Program-made: the position numbers and the translations under genes
Notes under the pieces: model-generated
The model's input: the letters and a program-made list of their open reading frames with translations, nothing else
The model's database searches: none
Told to the model about the DNA's origin: nothing
DNA from: a bacterium
GTDB taxonomy: Bacteria; Bacteroidota; Ignavibacteria; Kapaibacteriales; UBA7675
Reading direction: 5' to 3'
NCBI GenBank assembly: GCA_030430495.1
Contig: JAUIKM010000012.1
Coordinates: forward strand, 62,001-126,000
DNA length: 64,000 nucleotides
Shown: piece by piece, positions 36,254 through 46,246 of the stretch
Layout of the letters: each line of letters begins with the position of its first letter
Position numbering within the stretch: the first letter of the stretch is position 1

Positions 36254-39200
36254 ATGAAACGTGCATTTCTAGCTGTCTTGGCCTTGACTTTTCTCGGTAG
36301 CATCCCTCTGGTTGCCGGTGGAAAAGGCTCGGCCGATGACCTGTTGAGGCGAAGCGCGGGAGCGTCGTACCCTCAACCTTTCGACACCGAGGCTGATTGG
36401 CCGCGCACGTCGCCGCCGATTTCCACCGGGTATTACATTGTGGATAGTGAAGATGGCGCCGGCGATCCCTATACGCCGAAGCCCTCCGAGCTGTTTGTCG
36501 ATACCACCACCGAGCGTGGTACCTGGCGTCGCATTATCTCCGGCCCGAATCAGTTTCCGGCCGAATACTGGGATTCGTTTGAGGAAGGACACATGTACTT
36601 CCGCAACCCCGGTAACCAAGACGACTCAACTGACAACGCCTTCGCGGGTCCGATGCGCATCGGTTTCCCGTTCTATTTCAACGGCGTTCGTTATGACAGT
36701 TTTTACGTCTCTACCAACGGTCTGATTGCGCTGAGCAATCGTCGCTATTTTTACGATTCGGAAACGGGCGAGCGCACGATTCCCGAAGGTCAGCCGACCG
36801 CATGGGATCCCGAAAGCGACGATACCCGTACGCGTAATGATCCCGATGCCAATGGATTGGAAGATCCTATCGCCGACGACTGGGGTTATACCTGGGTGGC
36901 TTGCGGTGGCGATCCGTCCAACCCGACCGGTGGTATCCGCTGGCCTACGAATTCCAACCTGACGGACTCCGGTCCTGGACCCGGTATCAACACGACGAGC
37001 ATCATTCAGGACGCGCCGATCATCGCGCCGTTCTGGGATGACTGGCAACTTTCGCAGTTCAACAATGAACTCAACCTGAAAGAAGACTACGGCCAGGTGT
37101 GGTTCAAGCGTTCGGTCAGCCGCGATCGTCTTACGATCTACTATTTGCAGCTCTCCCCGATTGGCCTGAAAACCAATCCCAACGGTGGTACGATCAGCTT
37201 TGGTGCGAACAACCGCATCGGCGAAGGCAGCCCGGCGTTCTATGTGAACGCTCAGGTAACCCTGAACCGCTCGGACTCGACCATCAACTTCCTGTACCGC
37301 TTCAAAAACCCGCCGCTGTTTGTGGTGGGCAACCGTCCCGTCGACCCCTGGGCCGTGGTGCGCTTCAATGCGACCGTTGGTGTACGTGGTAAAGCCCGTT
37401 ACATCGATGACAACTTCCAGGAGCAGCGTTACACGCAGCACTCGACCTACCTGTGGAACCGTAACGTGTTTGTTGTCGGTCCGGTTAACTCCGAAACTTC
37501 GACGCCGAACACTGACCTTGCCATCAAATTCAAGCAGTACAAAAACGTGCTGCGCGTGGTTCGCATCAACTACCTGATTCCGGATCCGACCGACGGCGAG
37601 TTTAACATCTCGGTTTCCGATCCGAACAACTACGAACTTCTCGTCGGTGATCAGCTTCTCGGTTCGCTGCAACCTGTAGCGATCTTCCAGAATCTGACGA
37701 ACGACATTCAAGGCACGCGCGGAGTCAACTTCCAGAAGCAGGATCTGACCTTCCGCACGCGTTTCAAAATCCAGAACGACATTCTGAATGACACGATCGT
37801 CTACAGCCGTCAGGTTTGTGTTGACAGCTTTGCGCTGGCCAACTCGAACGTTTCGGGTGTGCGTCTTGTCAACTTCGCCGGTGAGACCGTGCCGTTCAAC
37901 GGCAACGGCGTGCCGCCGTACGGCTTTGTGGAAGTGAAATTCCCGGCGTACAAAACCAACCAGTTCCTGCCGAACCAGATCGGTCGTCTGACCTCGCTGG
38001 TTATTGGTGAGCCGGCGCAGTGCTCCGGTTCGCGCGCAGGATATGGCGATGAGTGGGCATTTGATGATACCACGCGTATCCGTTTGTTTGGTATCCGCAT
38101 CCTCAACAGCTTCTCTGACAACGTGACCGACTTTAACTTCTCTCGTCGTGAAGGTACCCTTCCGTCGGTGAATAAGTGGGTTTCGCTGGGTGCTGAAGCT
38201 GTCGACGGCGATGCCAACACCTTCAACCCGCCGCCGCCGAGAGGTGAGTTCGCTTCGGCCAACAACGAGTTCGTTACTCTGAACTCGCCTGTTATCCGCA
38301 TGAACCGCTTTGACCTTGCCGGTAATGACCTGGCTCCGAATGGTGACGAAATCCGTTCGTTCCCTGTCGACCTGCGCGGCCGTTCCTCGGCGATCCTGTC
38401 CTTCTCGTACCAGCGTACCGGCGTTCCGCCGGACAATACGTTTGACCGCGGTTGGTCCGACGCTACCCTGATCGGCCCGGAAATCCGTGTCGTACAGGAC
38501 GGTAACTGGGAAACGACGGGGCCGGTACAGCGTCCCGACCTGCTTGAGCTGGATTTTGCCAACCCGAGCCCGGATGCTTACAACAACATCACGAACATTC
38601 AGCCGCGCGGCTGGGGAACGCACCCCAACCTGGCTGATCCCGACAAGCCGATCTCGAATAACCCCTCCTTCACCGTTTTCGGTGGTGGTGGTTTCCGTCG
38701 CGGCTGGCACGAGCTTAACTCCGACTCGGCTCTGACGAAAGCCGACGGTCTGCGCTACGATCAGTTCGACGATGGTAAAGACCAGGAATTCAACAAAGTT
38801 TTTGTTGAAATCCCGAGTTACATCCTCGACGCCCCGAACGACGGCGCTCGTTTCTTCCGCTTCAAACTGAGTGTTCGCGCAAACCGCAACAGCGTTCCGC
38901 CGAACCCGCAGGATGACGATGACCGCTTCTACATTGACAACACGGCGATCCTGTTCCCGACAGAAACGCCCGACCTGGAAATCAGCCTTGTTCGCGTGAA
39001 CTGGCCCTACACGATGGTTCCTGCCAGCCAGGCTTCCAGCGTTCCGGTTGAAGTGAAACTGTCCAACAACAGCATCATTCCTTCGCGCGCTTTCGCTGTT
39101 CAGGTTCTGATCAAAGAACGCGGTGCTTCCGATGAACTGCGCGTATACTGCCGCGCACAAACGCTGCCGTTCCTGCGTGCTCAAACTGAGTCGGTCAAAG

Positions 39201-40762
39201 CCTTCCCGGTATGGAATGCTCGCCAGACGCGTCCGGGTCGCTATATCCTGGCTGCTCGTATGCGCATCCCCGGCGGCGATCCCGAGCCTCTGAACGACAC
39301 GACTTACGGCGAATTCAATCTGGTCTTCGGTCAGGCGTTCGCTTACGATCCGCCGAACCCGACTGGTACGAACGACGTGCCGCAATTCTCGCAGGCCACC
39401 GGTAAAGGTCTTAACCTCTCCGGCGCCAACAGCGGTGGTTTCTCGGCTTCGACGGCCTTTGGCTCCGATGCTGGTAACCGTTCCGGTCAGATCGCAATGA
39501 AGTTCGAACTGTTCACGCAGGATACGATCCTCGGTTATCAGGCTCACTTCGGTAGCCTCAACTCCGATGTTCTGAATACGACCTACTCGATTTACGAAGA
39601 CGGCGGCGGAAGCCCGTCGGCAACGCAAGTTTCCGGTACGCGCATGCTGCGTCAACGTGGTCTCTATGACCTCGACGCTCAAGGCCGTCCGGCTACTTCG
39701 CAGTCCGACCCGATCTTCAACGAGTACGCCACTTACCTGCTGCCGAAAGAAGTAGTTCTTTCGCCCGGCAAATACTGGATGGCTGTTGCTCAGATGGGTA
39801 CGGAAGGTTTCGAACTTGGTGCCACGGCTTCCCGCATGGGTATGCAAACGACGAACTACACGACGATTCCGGTTCTCGGTGTCAGCGGTACCAGCCTTAT
39901 CATTGACAAAACGCTGCGCGAGCGCAACCGCTCCGGTCAGCTGATCAACGGTAGCTGGTTCGCATACGAAAACACCTATCGCAGTGGTGCGTGGTCGCAG
40001 TTCTCTCCGACCATTGGCAACCCGGGTTACGCGCACCTTGCGCACACCGGTCAGGTTGTCTTCTATCGCACTTACACGCGTGGTAGCTGGATTCCGCTGA
40101 TTCGCCCGTACTTTGGTGAGCGCGCCTTCAGCAACCCGCCGCAGTACGTTGACTTCGAAGAGTGCGAGAAATTCGCTCCGGTTGAACTGACCGACTTCGA
40201 CGGTGAATCGCTGCCGCCCGCCGGTATCGAACTGTACTGGGCAACGGCTTCGGAAACCAACAACGCCGGTTTCTACGTTGAGCGCCGCATGGCCGGTTCC
40301 GACAGCGAATACCTGTCGCTCGGCTTTGTGCAAGGTGCCGGTTCCTCGACGGCTCCGGTCAAGTATGACTTCCTGGATGCCGACGTATTCCGCGGTGAAA
40401 CCTACGAATACCGTCTGCGTCAGGTCGACTTCGACGGCTCTGTCTCCTTCTCGCGTGCCATCACGCTGGAATACGACTACGCCGACGCTCTGCAACTGGC
40501 CAACAAGCCGAATCCGTTTACGGAAATGACCGACATTACCTTCAGCGTCCCGAGCGCTTCCAACGTACGCCTCGAAATCATCGACGTACTTGGCAACTCC
40601 GTCCGCGTTCTGCATGACGGCGACATGCGCCCGGCTGCTGAGAAAACGATCTCCTGGGATACCCGCGACAACACGGGTGCCGAAGTTGCTGCAGGTGCTT
40701 ACATCTGCCGCCTGACTATCGGCGAAGAGACGATCGTTCGTACCCTGAACGTGGTGAAATAA
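36254..40762 (+). CDS. T9SS cargo surface protein, paralog P1 (highly expressed)
   Basis: 1502 residues. The start ATG 36254 has GGAG six bases upstream and a clean signal peptide (to about residue 20). The N-terminal region has a FNGVRYDSFYVSTNGLIALS block (about 140-165) and an APFWDDW block (about 260-275), weakly like nidogen-type beta domains. A long beta-rich middle of unknown function follows. Near 1310-1410 a fibronectin-like domain (ELYWATASETNNAGF ... YEYRLRQVDFDG) precedes a type A T9SS sorting domain (about 1416-1502, PNPFTEMTDITF to RTLNVVK). No TTA, CTA or TCA codon occurs over about 1330 consecutive codons, so an antisense frame stays open there. That bias implies very high expression. 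A major surface-layer-like protein is inferred; no enzyme motif was seen. Confidence 0.9.
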   Translation: MKRAFLAVLALTFLGSIPLVAGGKGSADDLLRRSAGASYPQPFDTEADWPRTSPPISTGYYIVDSEDGAGDPYTPKPSELFVDTTTERGTWRRIISGPNQFPAEYWDSFEEGHMYFRNPGNQDDSTDNAFAGPMRIGFPFYFNGVRYDSFYVSTNGLIALSNRRYFYDSETGERTIPEGQPTAWDPESDDTRTRNDPDANGLEDPIADDWGYTWVACGGDPSNPTGGIRWPTNSNLTDSGPGPGINTTSIIQDAPIIAPFWDDWQLSQFNNELNLKEDYGQVWFKRSVSRDRLTIYYLQLSPIGLKTNPNGGTISFGANNRIGEGSPAFYVNAQVTLNRSDSTINFLYRFKNPPLFVVGNRPVDPWAVVRFNATVGVRGKARYIDDNFQEQRYTQHSTYLWNRNVFVVGPVNSETSTPNTDLAIKFKQYKNVLRVVRINYLIPDPTDGEFNISVSDPNNYELLVGDQLLGSLQPVAIFQNLTNDIQGTRGVNFQKQDLTFRTRFKIQNDILNDTIVYSRQVCVDSFALANSNVSGVRLVNFAGETVPFNGNGVPPYGFVEVKFPAYKTNQFLPNQIGRLTSLVIGEPAQCSGSRAGYGDEWAFDDTTRIRLFGIRILNSFSDNVTDFNFSRREGTLPSVNKWVSLGAEAVDGDANTFNPPPPRGEFASANNEFVTLNSPVIRMNRFDLAGNDLAPNGDEIRSFPVDLRGRSSAILSFSYQRTGVPPDNTFDRGWSDATLIGPEIRVVQDGNWETTGPVQRPDLLELDFANPSPDAYNNITNIQPRGWGTHPNLADPDKPISNNPSFTVFGGGGFRRGWHELNSDSALTKADGLRYDQFDDGKDQEFNKVFVEIPSYILDAPNDGARFFRFKLSVRANRNSVPPNPQDDDDRFYIDNTAILFPTETPDLEISLVRVNWPYTMVPASQASSVPVEVKLSNNSIIPSRAFAVQVLIKERGASDELRVYCRAQTLPFLRAQTESVKAFPVWNARQTRPGRYILAARMRIPGGDPEPLNDTTYGEFNLVFGQAFAYDPPNPTGTNDVPQFSQATGKGLNLSGANSGGFSASTAFGSDAGNRSGQIAMKFELFTQDTILGYQAHFGSLNSDVLNTTYSIYEDGGGSPSATQVSGTRMLRQRGLYDLDAQGRPATSQSDPIFNEYATYLLPKEVVLSPGKYWMAVAQMGTEGFELGATASRMGMQTTNYTTIPVLGVSGTSLIIDKTLRERNRSGQLINGSWFAYENTYRSGAWSQFSPTIGNPGYAHLAHTGQVVFYRTYTRGSWIPLIRPYFGERAFSNPPQYVDFEECEKFAPVELTDFDGESLPPAGIELYWATASETNNAGFYVERRMAGSDSEYLSLGFVQGAGSSTAPVKYDFLDADVFRGETYEYRLRQVDFDGSVSFSRAITLEYDYADALQLANKPNPFTEMTDITFSVPSASNVRLEIIDVLGNSVRVLHDGDMRPAAEKTISWDTRDNTGAEVAAGAYICRLTIGEETIVRTLNVVK

Positions 40763-40792
40763 TTCACCTCCGTTCTACGGTAAATAGATAAG

Positions 40793-40824
40793 AAAACCCC
40801 CGAGCAGCAATGTTCGGGGGTTTT
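40793..40824 (+). terminator. Terminator after P1
   Basis: AAAACCCCCGA (40793-40803) pairs with TCGGGGGTTTT (40814-40824) around a 10-nt loop. The P4 gene has a close copy of this terminator. Confidence 0.9.
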
Positions 40825-40935
40825 CGATTTTAAACGCGTTTGCACACGATCTAATTACGTTCCTAACGCCGGCTTTGATTGTATTTATGCGCAAGACGGC
40901 TGAACGAGTAATCAGTCAATTGTATCTGCATCAGC

Positions 40936-40962
40936 TGTAACCTCAGCAGCTTATACGTGTTG
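40936..40962 (+). promoter_or_regulatory. Conserved upstream element of P2 (ECF-like promoter)
   Basis: TGTAACC, 14 bp, CGTGTTG; same internal spacing as the P1, P3 and P4-upstream copies. It starts 304 nt before GTG 41240. Confidence 0.6.
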
Positions 40963-41239
40963 ACCACTGACCCGACGCAGCCCCTCTCGTTTGCCCCCCA
41001 CCTTGATAGACAGCCTTCTCGATTGTTGTTGAGTGTTCAACAAACAACGGCCCTTTTGTCGCGAAACCGCAAGATTAACAGCGAAATGCAATTCAAATAT
41101 ACGTGCGCATCGGGCCGCCAGGCGTATGTTAACAGAATTGCAGCTTGCCGGACAGAGGCAGGCTGAGCCGTAGCACAAAGCTGCTGCATGCAGATCACTT
41201 CAAGACCGACTGACCAAAACACATAAGAAGGAAAACTGT

Positions 41240-44200
41240 GTGGGACGACTACTACTTTGTTTGATCTTCAGCGCAATACTGTTTTACCCGCTTGAACTCC
41301 TTTGCGCCGACAAACACTACAGCGACCGCGTCGCCGCTGCCACGAGCGGACAATCGATTCCCGGGCCTTTTAACCTTAAGACTGACTGGGAGCGCGACTT
41401 GCCGGCGATTTCGACCGGTTATTACATGCTCAACAGTGAAGACCCGCTGGATACGCCGCTGCGCCCCAAGGTGGCCGATCTTCTGCGACCTCTCGATAAA
41501 GAACCCGAGGCCTGGCACAGAATTGTCTCGGGGCCCAATCAGTTTCCAGCTGAACACTGGACGACTAACAAAGAGGGTTTTGCGTATTTCAGAAATCCGG
41601 GAGATCTGGATGATTCAACCGACAATGCCTTTGCGGGACCGATTAACATAGGTTTTCCGTACTATTTTAACGGCGTGCGCTACGATAGTTTTTACGTTTC
41701 GAGCAATGGTCTGATTGCGCTGAGCAACCGGCGCTACTACTACGATGCCAACGGCGAACGAACAATACCGGAGGGGAAATCCACAGCCTGGGACTCGGAG
41801 AGCGATGATACGCGTATCCGCACTGACGCCCGGAATACACAGGGTGTTAACGATGCTGTTGCGGACGATTGGGGTTACAATCACGTAGCCTGCGGCGGCG
41901 ATCCCGACGATCCGCTTGCCGGAATCAGGGCTGCGCGCAATACCGCGCTGGACGCCGATGGTTTTGCACAGTCCGGTATGATCGACGAAACTCCGCTGAT
42001 CGCCGCCTTTTGGGATGACTGGCAGCTGCCACAGTTTAACATCAACACCAACAAAGCGGAAGACTATGGCCAGGTGTGGTACAGACGATCGGAGGATAAT
42101 AAGGAGTTGACAATTTACTTTGTCAATCTCGTGCCGATTGGCACAAAACAACATCCGGATGCGGGATTGCCCGACATAGTGTTTGCCAATGATGCACGCA
42201 CGGGTGCGCAGCGTGCAGCGTTTGCTGTCAATGCGCACGTGACATTAAACAGCAAAGACAGCTCCGTTGTTGTTCTGACTCACAAGTATTCCACACCGAT
42301 CCTCATGATAAACAATCGCCCGGTGAGTTCATCCGCCATCGTTCGGCGGAATACCACCATGGGTCTGCGCGGACAAGCGCGCTACAAAGTTGACAAAGGG
42401 GAGGTTAAGCGCTACCTGCAGTATACCGAGGGATTGCGCGACGGGCAGGTATTTGTCCGGGCAACGGATATGCCGCACGAACTTGAAAACGTGCTCGGTC
42501 CCAACAATGCGATGCGATTTAAACAGTACACAAATCTGTTCAGTGCTGTGCGGATCGAATTCCTGACGAAAGATCCAAAAACACTCGAATACTCAGTTCC
42601 CGTTCGCGATCCCGACAACTATGAATTGCTGATCAGAGATCCCGTGCTGGGCGGCATTAAGCCGATAGCGATTTTCCAGAACATGTCCAACGACATCCAG
42701 GCTGTCGGCGGAGTTAACTACCGCGAGCAGGACGGACGATTCCGGGCCACATTTCAAATCAGCAATGAGATTGTAAACGATACATTGGTGTACAAGCGCA
42801 GCATCTGCGTCGACAGTCTGGCGCTTGCCGAAAGCAATGAAAGCGGCGTGCGCCTGGTTAATTACGAGGGCCGCACGTTGGAATTCGATGGCAACGGCGT
42901 GCCGCCCTATGGATTTGTGCAGGTGACATTCCCCGCGTTTGAAGCCGGTTTTCAGCATAACCTGACCGGACGTCTGCGCGCCGAAGCGCTGGCGCAGAAC
43001 CTGTCTTGCGCCGAAGTTAACCTTGGAGAAGAATGGACGTTTGACAATATTTGCAGTACTCGACTTCACGGGCTGCGGGTGTTAAACAGCTTCTACGACA
43101 ACGCGTCCGGATTCCACTACACGAGACGCAGCGGCGCAATTCCCGACAGCTACAAATGGGTCTCTCACGGCGCTGAAGCAGTGGACGGCAGAAAATACAC
43201 ATTTAACCCGCCGCCGCCGATCGACGTGGTAGAGGTGGCCGGTCATCCGGATGAGACCCTGGTTGGCCCGGTCATGCGACTTAACCGCATGGATGAGAAC
43301 GGTCGGGATCTGGCGCCGGGCGGCGATGAACTCGTTTCATTTCCGGTTGATCTGCGGGGAAAATCTTCCGCTGTTTTGTCCTTTTCATACCAACGCACCG
43401 GTATTCCGCCGACAAATACATTTGATCGCGGCTGGTCCGATGAAATCCGCGTCGGGCCCGAGGTGCGCGTGGTGGAGGACGGACAGTGGGAAACGACCCA
43501 ACCGTTGCAGGAACCGGACGTGCTGGAGCTGCACTTTGCGAATCCCAGCCCGGACGGCTACAACAATATTGTTAACATCCCAGCTGACGGCTGGAGCGTG
43601 CATCCCAACATTGCCGATCCCGATTTTCCCATCGTCGACAATCCGGCATTTACCGTATTTGGCGGCGGCGGATATCGGCGCGGTTTTCACGAGAACAATC
43701 CCGATTCGGCTCTGACGCGCAGGCAGGGACTGCGCTACGACTCACTCGATACGGGAAGCGATCCAGCTTTTGTTAAAGCCTGGGTTTGCATACCGGACTA
43801 TATACTGAATGCGCCCAACGACGGCGCTCGCTACTTCAGATTCAAGTTGAAAGTCAAAGCAAAAGACGACGGAATTGTTGAAAATCCACGCGACGATCCG
43901 GACGATTTTTACATCGACAACGTCGCGATCATGCCGCCGACGGAAATACCTGATTTGGAAGTGAGCATGGTGACAACCGGTCAGCAGAAGGAAGCTTATC
44001 CATATTCGGCATTTCCGGCCAGCCAGGCCGTAAATATTCCGGTGCAGATCAAGCTTGTGAACAACAGCGATCAGCCGTCGCGCGCTTTCAGTGTTTTGGT
44101 GGTTTTGAGAGAAAAGGACAATACGGACAAGATCGCATACTGTCGGACTCTGACGCTGCCTTTCTTGCGCGCCAAGGATGAGTCGATCAAACAGTTTCCG

Positions 44201-45757
44201 ACCTGGAATGCGCTCCGATCGCGTCCCCTGACCTATATTGCCGCGGTTGAGTTACGTGTTCCCGGTGGCGACCCCAATCCCTTGAACGACAGCACGAGCA
44301 GTTTGTATACGCTGGATTTTGCACATGTTCTGGCTTATGATAAACCGGACCTTGTCGGGACAAACAGCGCTGAAGCATTTGCACAAATAGCCGGCAAGGG
44401 CATAAATCTGCGGGCATACAACAGCGGACGCTTTTCATCCGCGACAGCATTTGGCGACGATGCAGGTAGTTCGAGCGGACGAATTGCTGTTGAATTTGGA
44501 CTGTCAATCCAGGATACAATTCTTGGCTATCAGCCATTTTTCGCGGCCCTGTCAAACGGCTCACAAGAAGTTCACTTTGCGATTCACGAAAATGACGGGG
44601 GAATACCGGCGGCAAATCCAGTCCCGGGATCTTTCATGCGGCGTGAACGCGGGCGCTACGATCTTGATGCACGCGAACAACCGTCCTCCGGCGCTTCCGA
44701 CGATTTGATTTTTGGCGAATACGCTACGTATTTACTGCCGAATTTGCTCGTTTTACCGCCCGGAAAATACTGGATGGTTATTTCGCAGACCGGGCGGGAG
44801 GGGCTTGAACTTGGAGCTTCGGCTTACCGCATGGGAATGCAAACGTTAAATTATACCACAAAGCCGGCGCCTGGCGAAAGCAGCGCCGGAATGATGCTTT
44901 CGCACAACTTCCGCTCGCGCACGCGCCAGGGGGAGTTGGTCAACAACAACCACTTTCTATATGTTAACAGCCTCTTCGGCGACGACTGGCATCCGTTCAC
45001 GCCGACGGTCGGAAATCCGGCCTACGCTCACCAGGATCACGCCGGAGAAATCAATGGGCTGCGAACATATACACGTGGATCGTGGATTCCGATGTTAAGA
45101 CTGTACTTTGGTCCCAGGACCTGGGCTGATACACCGGACTACATTGATCCCATCTACTGCCCGAACATACCGCCGGTTGAACTCGTCAGTTTTGACGGTG
45201 AAGCGCTGCCGCCCAGCGGAATTGAGTTGTATTGGTTGACCGCTTCGGAGTCCGGCAATGCCGGTTTCACTGTTGAGAGACGCACCGTCGGGTACGGTGC
45301 GGAGTTTAATTCCATCGGCTTTGTTAAAGGCGCCGGAACAGCAACTCGGCAGATAAATTACGATCTGCTGGATGCCGACGTTGAGCGCGGGACAAGCTAC
45401 GAATACCGGCTGCGCCAGGTTGACTACGACGGAACGACAGAGTATTCACGTTCAGTCATAGTTGAGTACGACTATGCCGAGGCGCCGGAGCTGAACAACA
45501 CGCCCAATCCGATAAGTGAATCAACGGATATTTCTTTCGGTCTGCCGGCGGGCGCGATGGTGCGACTGGAGATACTTGACGTGCTCGGCAACTCGGTGCG
45601 CTTGTTAACTGAAGGATACATGCTTCCAACGGCGCGCAAGACAATTCCCTGGGATGTTTGTGATGACGGAGGTCGCAAAGTGACGGCAGGCCTGTATTTC
45701 TGCCGTTTAACGGTCGGCGAACAGACGATTGTGCGCACGCTCAACGTCGTCAGATAG
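41240..45757 (+). CDS. T9SS cargo surface protein, paralog P2
   Basis: 1505 residues. GTG 41240 is the start: the RBS AGAAGGA is seven bases upstream and the frame opens with a signal peptide (LLLCLIFSAILFYPLELLCA). It is colinear with P1 over its whole length, with the same SFYVSSNGLIALSNRR and AAFWDDW blocks, the FNPPPP block near 650, the fibronectin-like domain (ELYWLTASESGNAGF) and a type A sorting domain ending VRTLNVVR. It is clearly more distant from P1 than P4 is. Codon use is ordinary for this genome, with FN and VN pairs mostly written TTTAAC and GTTAAC, so expression is probably lower than that of P1. It has its own upstream element and terminator. Confidence 0.9.
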   Translation: MGRLLLCLIFSAILFYPLELLCADKHYSDRVAAATSGQSIPGPFNLKTDWERDLPAISTGYYMLNSEDPLDTPLRPKVADLLRPLDKEPEAWHRIVSGPNQFPAEHWTTNKEGFAYFRNPGDLDDSTDNAFAGPINIGFPYYFNGVRYDSFYVSSNGLIALSNRRYYYDANGERTIPEGKSTAWDSESDDTRIRTDARNTQGVNDAVADDWGYNHVACGGDPDDPLAGIRAARNTALDADGFAQSGMIDETPLIAAFWDDWQLPQFNINTNKAEDYGQVWYRRSEDNKELTIYFVNLVPIGTKQHPDAGLPDIVFANDARTGAQRAAFAVNAHVTLNSKDSSVVVLTHKYSTPILMINNRPVSSSAIVRRNTTMGLRGQARYKVDKGEVKRYLQYTEGLRDGQVFVRATDMPHELENVLGPNNAMRFKQYTNLFSAVRIEFLTKDPKTLEYSVPVRDPDNYELLIRDPVLGGIKPIAIFQNMSNDIQAVGGVNYREQDGRFRATFQISNEIVNDTLVYKRSICVDSLALAESNESGVRLVNYEGRTLEFDGNGVPPYGFVQVTFPAFEAGFQHNLTGRLRAEALAQNLSCAEVNLGEEWTFDNICSTRLHGLRVLNSFYDNASGFHYTRRSGAIPDSYKWVSHGAEAVDGRKYTFNPPPPIDVVEVAGHPDETLVGPVMRLNRMDENGRDLAPGGDELVSFPVDLRGKSSAVLSFSYQRTGIPPTNTFDRGWSDEIRVGPEVRVVEDGQWETTQPLQEPDVLELHFANPSPDGYNNIVNIPADGWSVHPNIADPDFPIVDNPAFTVFGGGGYRRGFHENNPDSALTRRQGLRYDSLDTGSDPAFVKAWVCIPDYILNAPNDGARYFRFKLKVKAKDDGIVENPRDDPDDFYIDNVAIMPPTEIPDLEVSMVTTGQQKEAYPYSAFPASQAVNIPVQIKLVNNSDQPSRAFSVLVVLREKDNTDKIAYCRTLTLPFLRAKDESIKQFPTWNALRSRPLTYIAAVELRVPGGDPNPLNDSTSSLYTLDFAHVLAYDKPDLVGTNSAEAFAQIAGKGINLRAYNSGRFSSATAFGDDAGSSSGRIAVEFGLSIQDTILGYQPFFAALSNGSQEVHFAIHENDGGIPAANPVPGSFMRRERGRYDLDAREQPSSGASDDLIFGEYATYLLPNLLVLPPGKYWMVISQTGREGLELGASAYRMGMQTLNYTTKPAPGESSAGMMLSHNFRSRTRQGELVNNNHFLYVNSLFGDDWHPFTPTVGNPAYAHQDHAGEINGLRTYTRGSWIPMLRLYFGPRTWADTPDYIDPIYCPNIPPVELVSFDGEALPPSGIELYWLTASESGNAGFTVERRTVGYGAEFNSIGFVKGAGTATRQINYDLLDADVERGTSYEYRLRQVDYDGTTEYSRSVIVEYDYAEAPELNNTPNPISESTDISFGLPAGAMVRLEILDVLGNSVRLLTEGYMLPTARKTIPWDVCDDGGRKVTAGLYFCRLTVGEQTIVRTLNVVR

Positions 45758-45792
45758 GCGTTGGATTGCCGTGCTGAAGGTCGCTGAATGAA

Positions 45793-45833
45793 GTCCCCGA
45801 TGTGAGAAATTCGGGGACCTCCTTTGCTTTTTG
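45793..45833 (+). terminator. Terminator after P2
   Basis: GTCCCCGA (45793-45800) pairs with TCGGGGAC (45811-45818) around a 10-nt loop. CTCCTTTGCTTTTTG follows. Confidence 0.85.
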
Positions 45834-45942
45834 TCTGTCAACCGGTCCAAACAAACATGTAGTCCCCCGCACGCCAGATTGGCGCAGTTCTGCGGGGCAA
45901 TCTGCTTAAGTGCAACAAATTCAGCCACACGGGCAAACAAGC

Positions 45943-45969
45943 TGTAACCACAATCCCGCCCCGGTGTTC
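45943..45969 (+). promoter_or_regulatory. Conserved upstream element of P3 (ECF-like promoter)
   Basis: TGTAACC, 14 bp, GGTGTTC, followed by a block CCGTACCAT that is shared with the orphan leader at 51061. It starts 304 nt before ATG 46247. Confidence 0.6.
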
Positions 45970-46246
45970 CGTCGCCGTACCATACATTCCGATACTGAAA
46001 AGCCGCTTGCCCAAAACCGGCTGTTAAACAGTTGCGCGGATTAACTGGTTGCCATTGAATCGCAGTGCAGACGCCCGTTCGACTGCTTCAATGATGCAGC
46101 TACAGCCGCCGGTCCCACATTCAGATCGTTTAAACCGGACGTCAAGCCGTCCGTCCCGCTGGTTTGCAACGGCAATTTGTCGCAGTGTCCTGCCGTTGTG
46201 TTGACCGCATTGTTCACCGAAAATGTTAACAGCTACGGAGGCTGGG

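Larger units (their letters stand above)
40763..41239. other. Gene-free stretch: P1 terminator and P2 leader
   Basis: It carries the P1 terminator (40793-40824) and the conserved TGTAACC/GTGTT element (40936-40962), followed by a leader of about 275 nt before GTG 41240. No gene is seen in it. Confidence 0.6.
45758..46246. other. Gene-free stretch: P2 terminator and P3 leader
   Basis: It holds the P2 terminator and, from 45942 on, a leader of about 305 nt that resembles 51060-51366 at both ends and in total length. No gene is seen. Confidence 0.6.

Noticed and set aside
36626-40615. Antisense open frame of about 1330 codons opposite P1
   Set aside because: It lies in exact register with P1 codons and is explained by the absence of TTA, CTA and TCA there. 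It has no RBS, domain or sensible composition.
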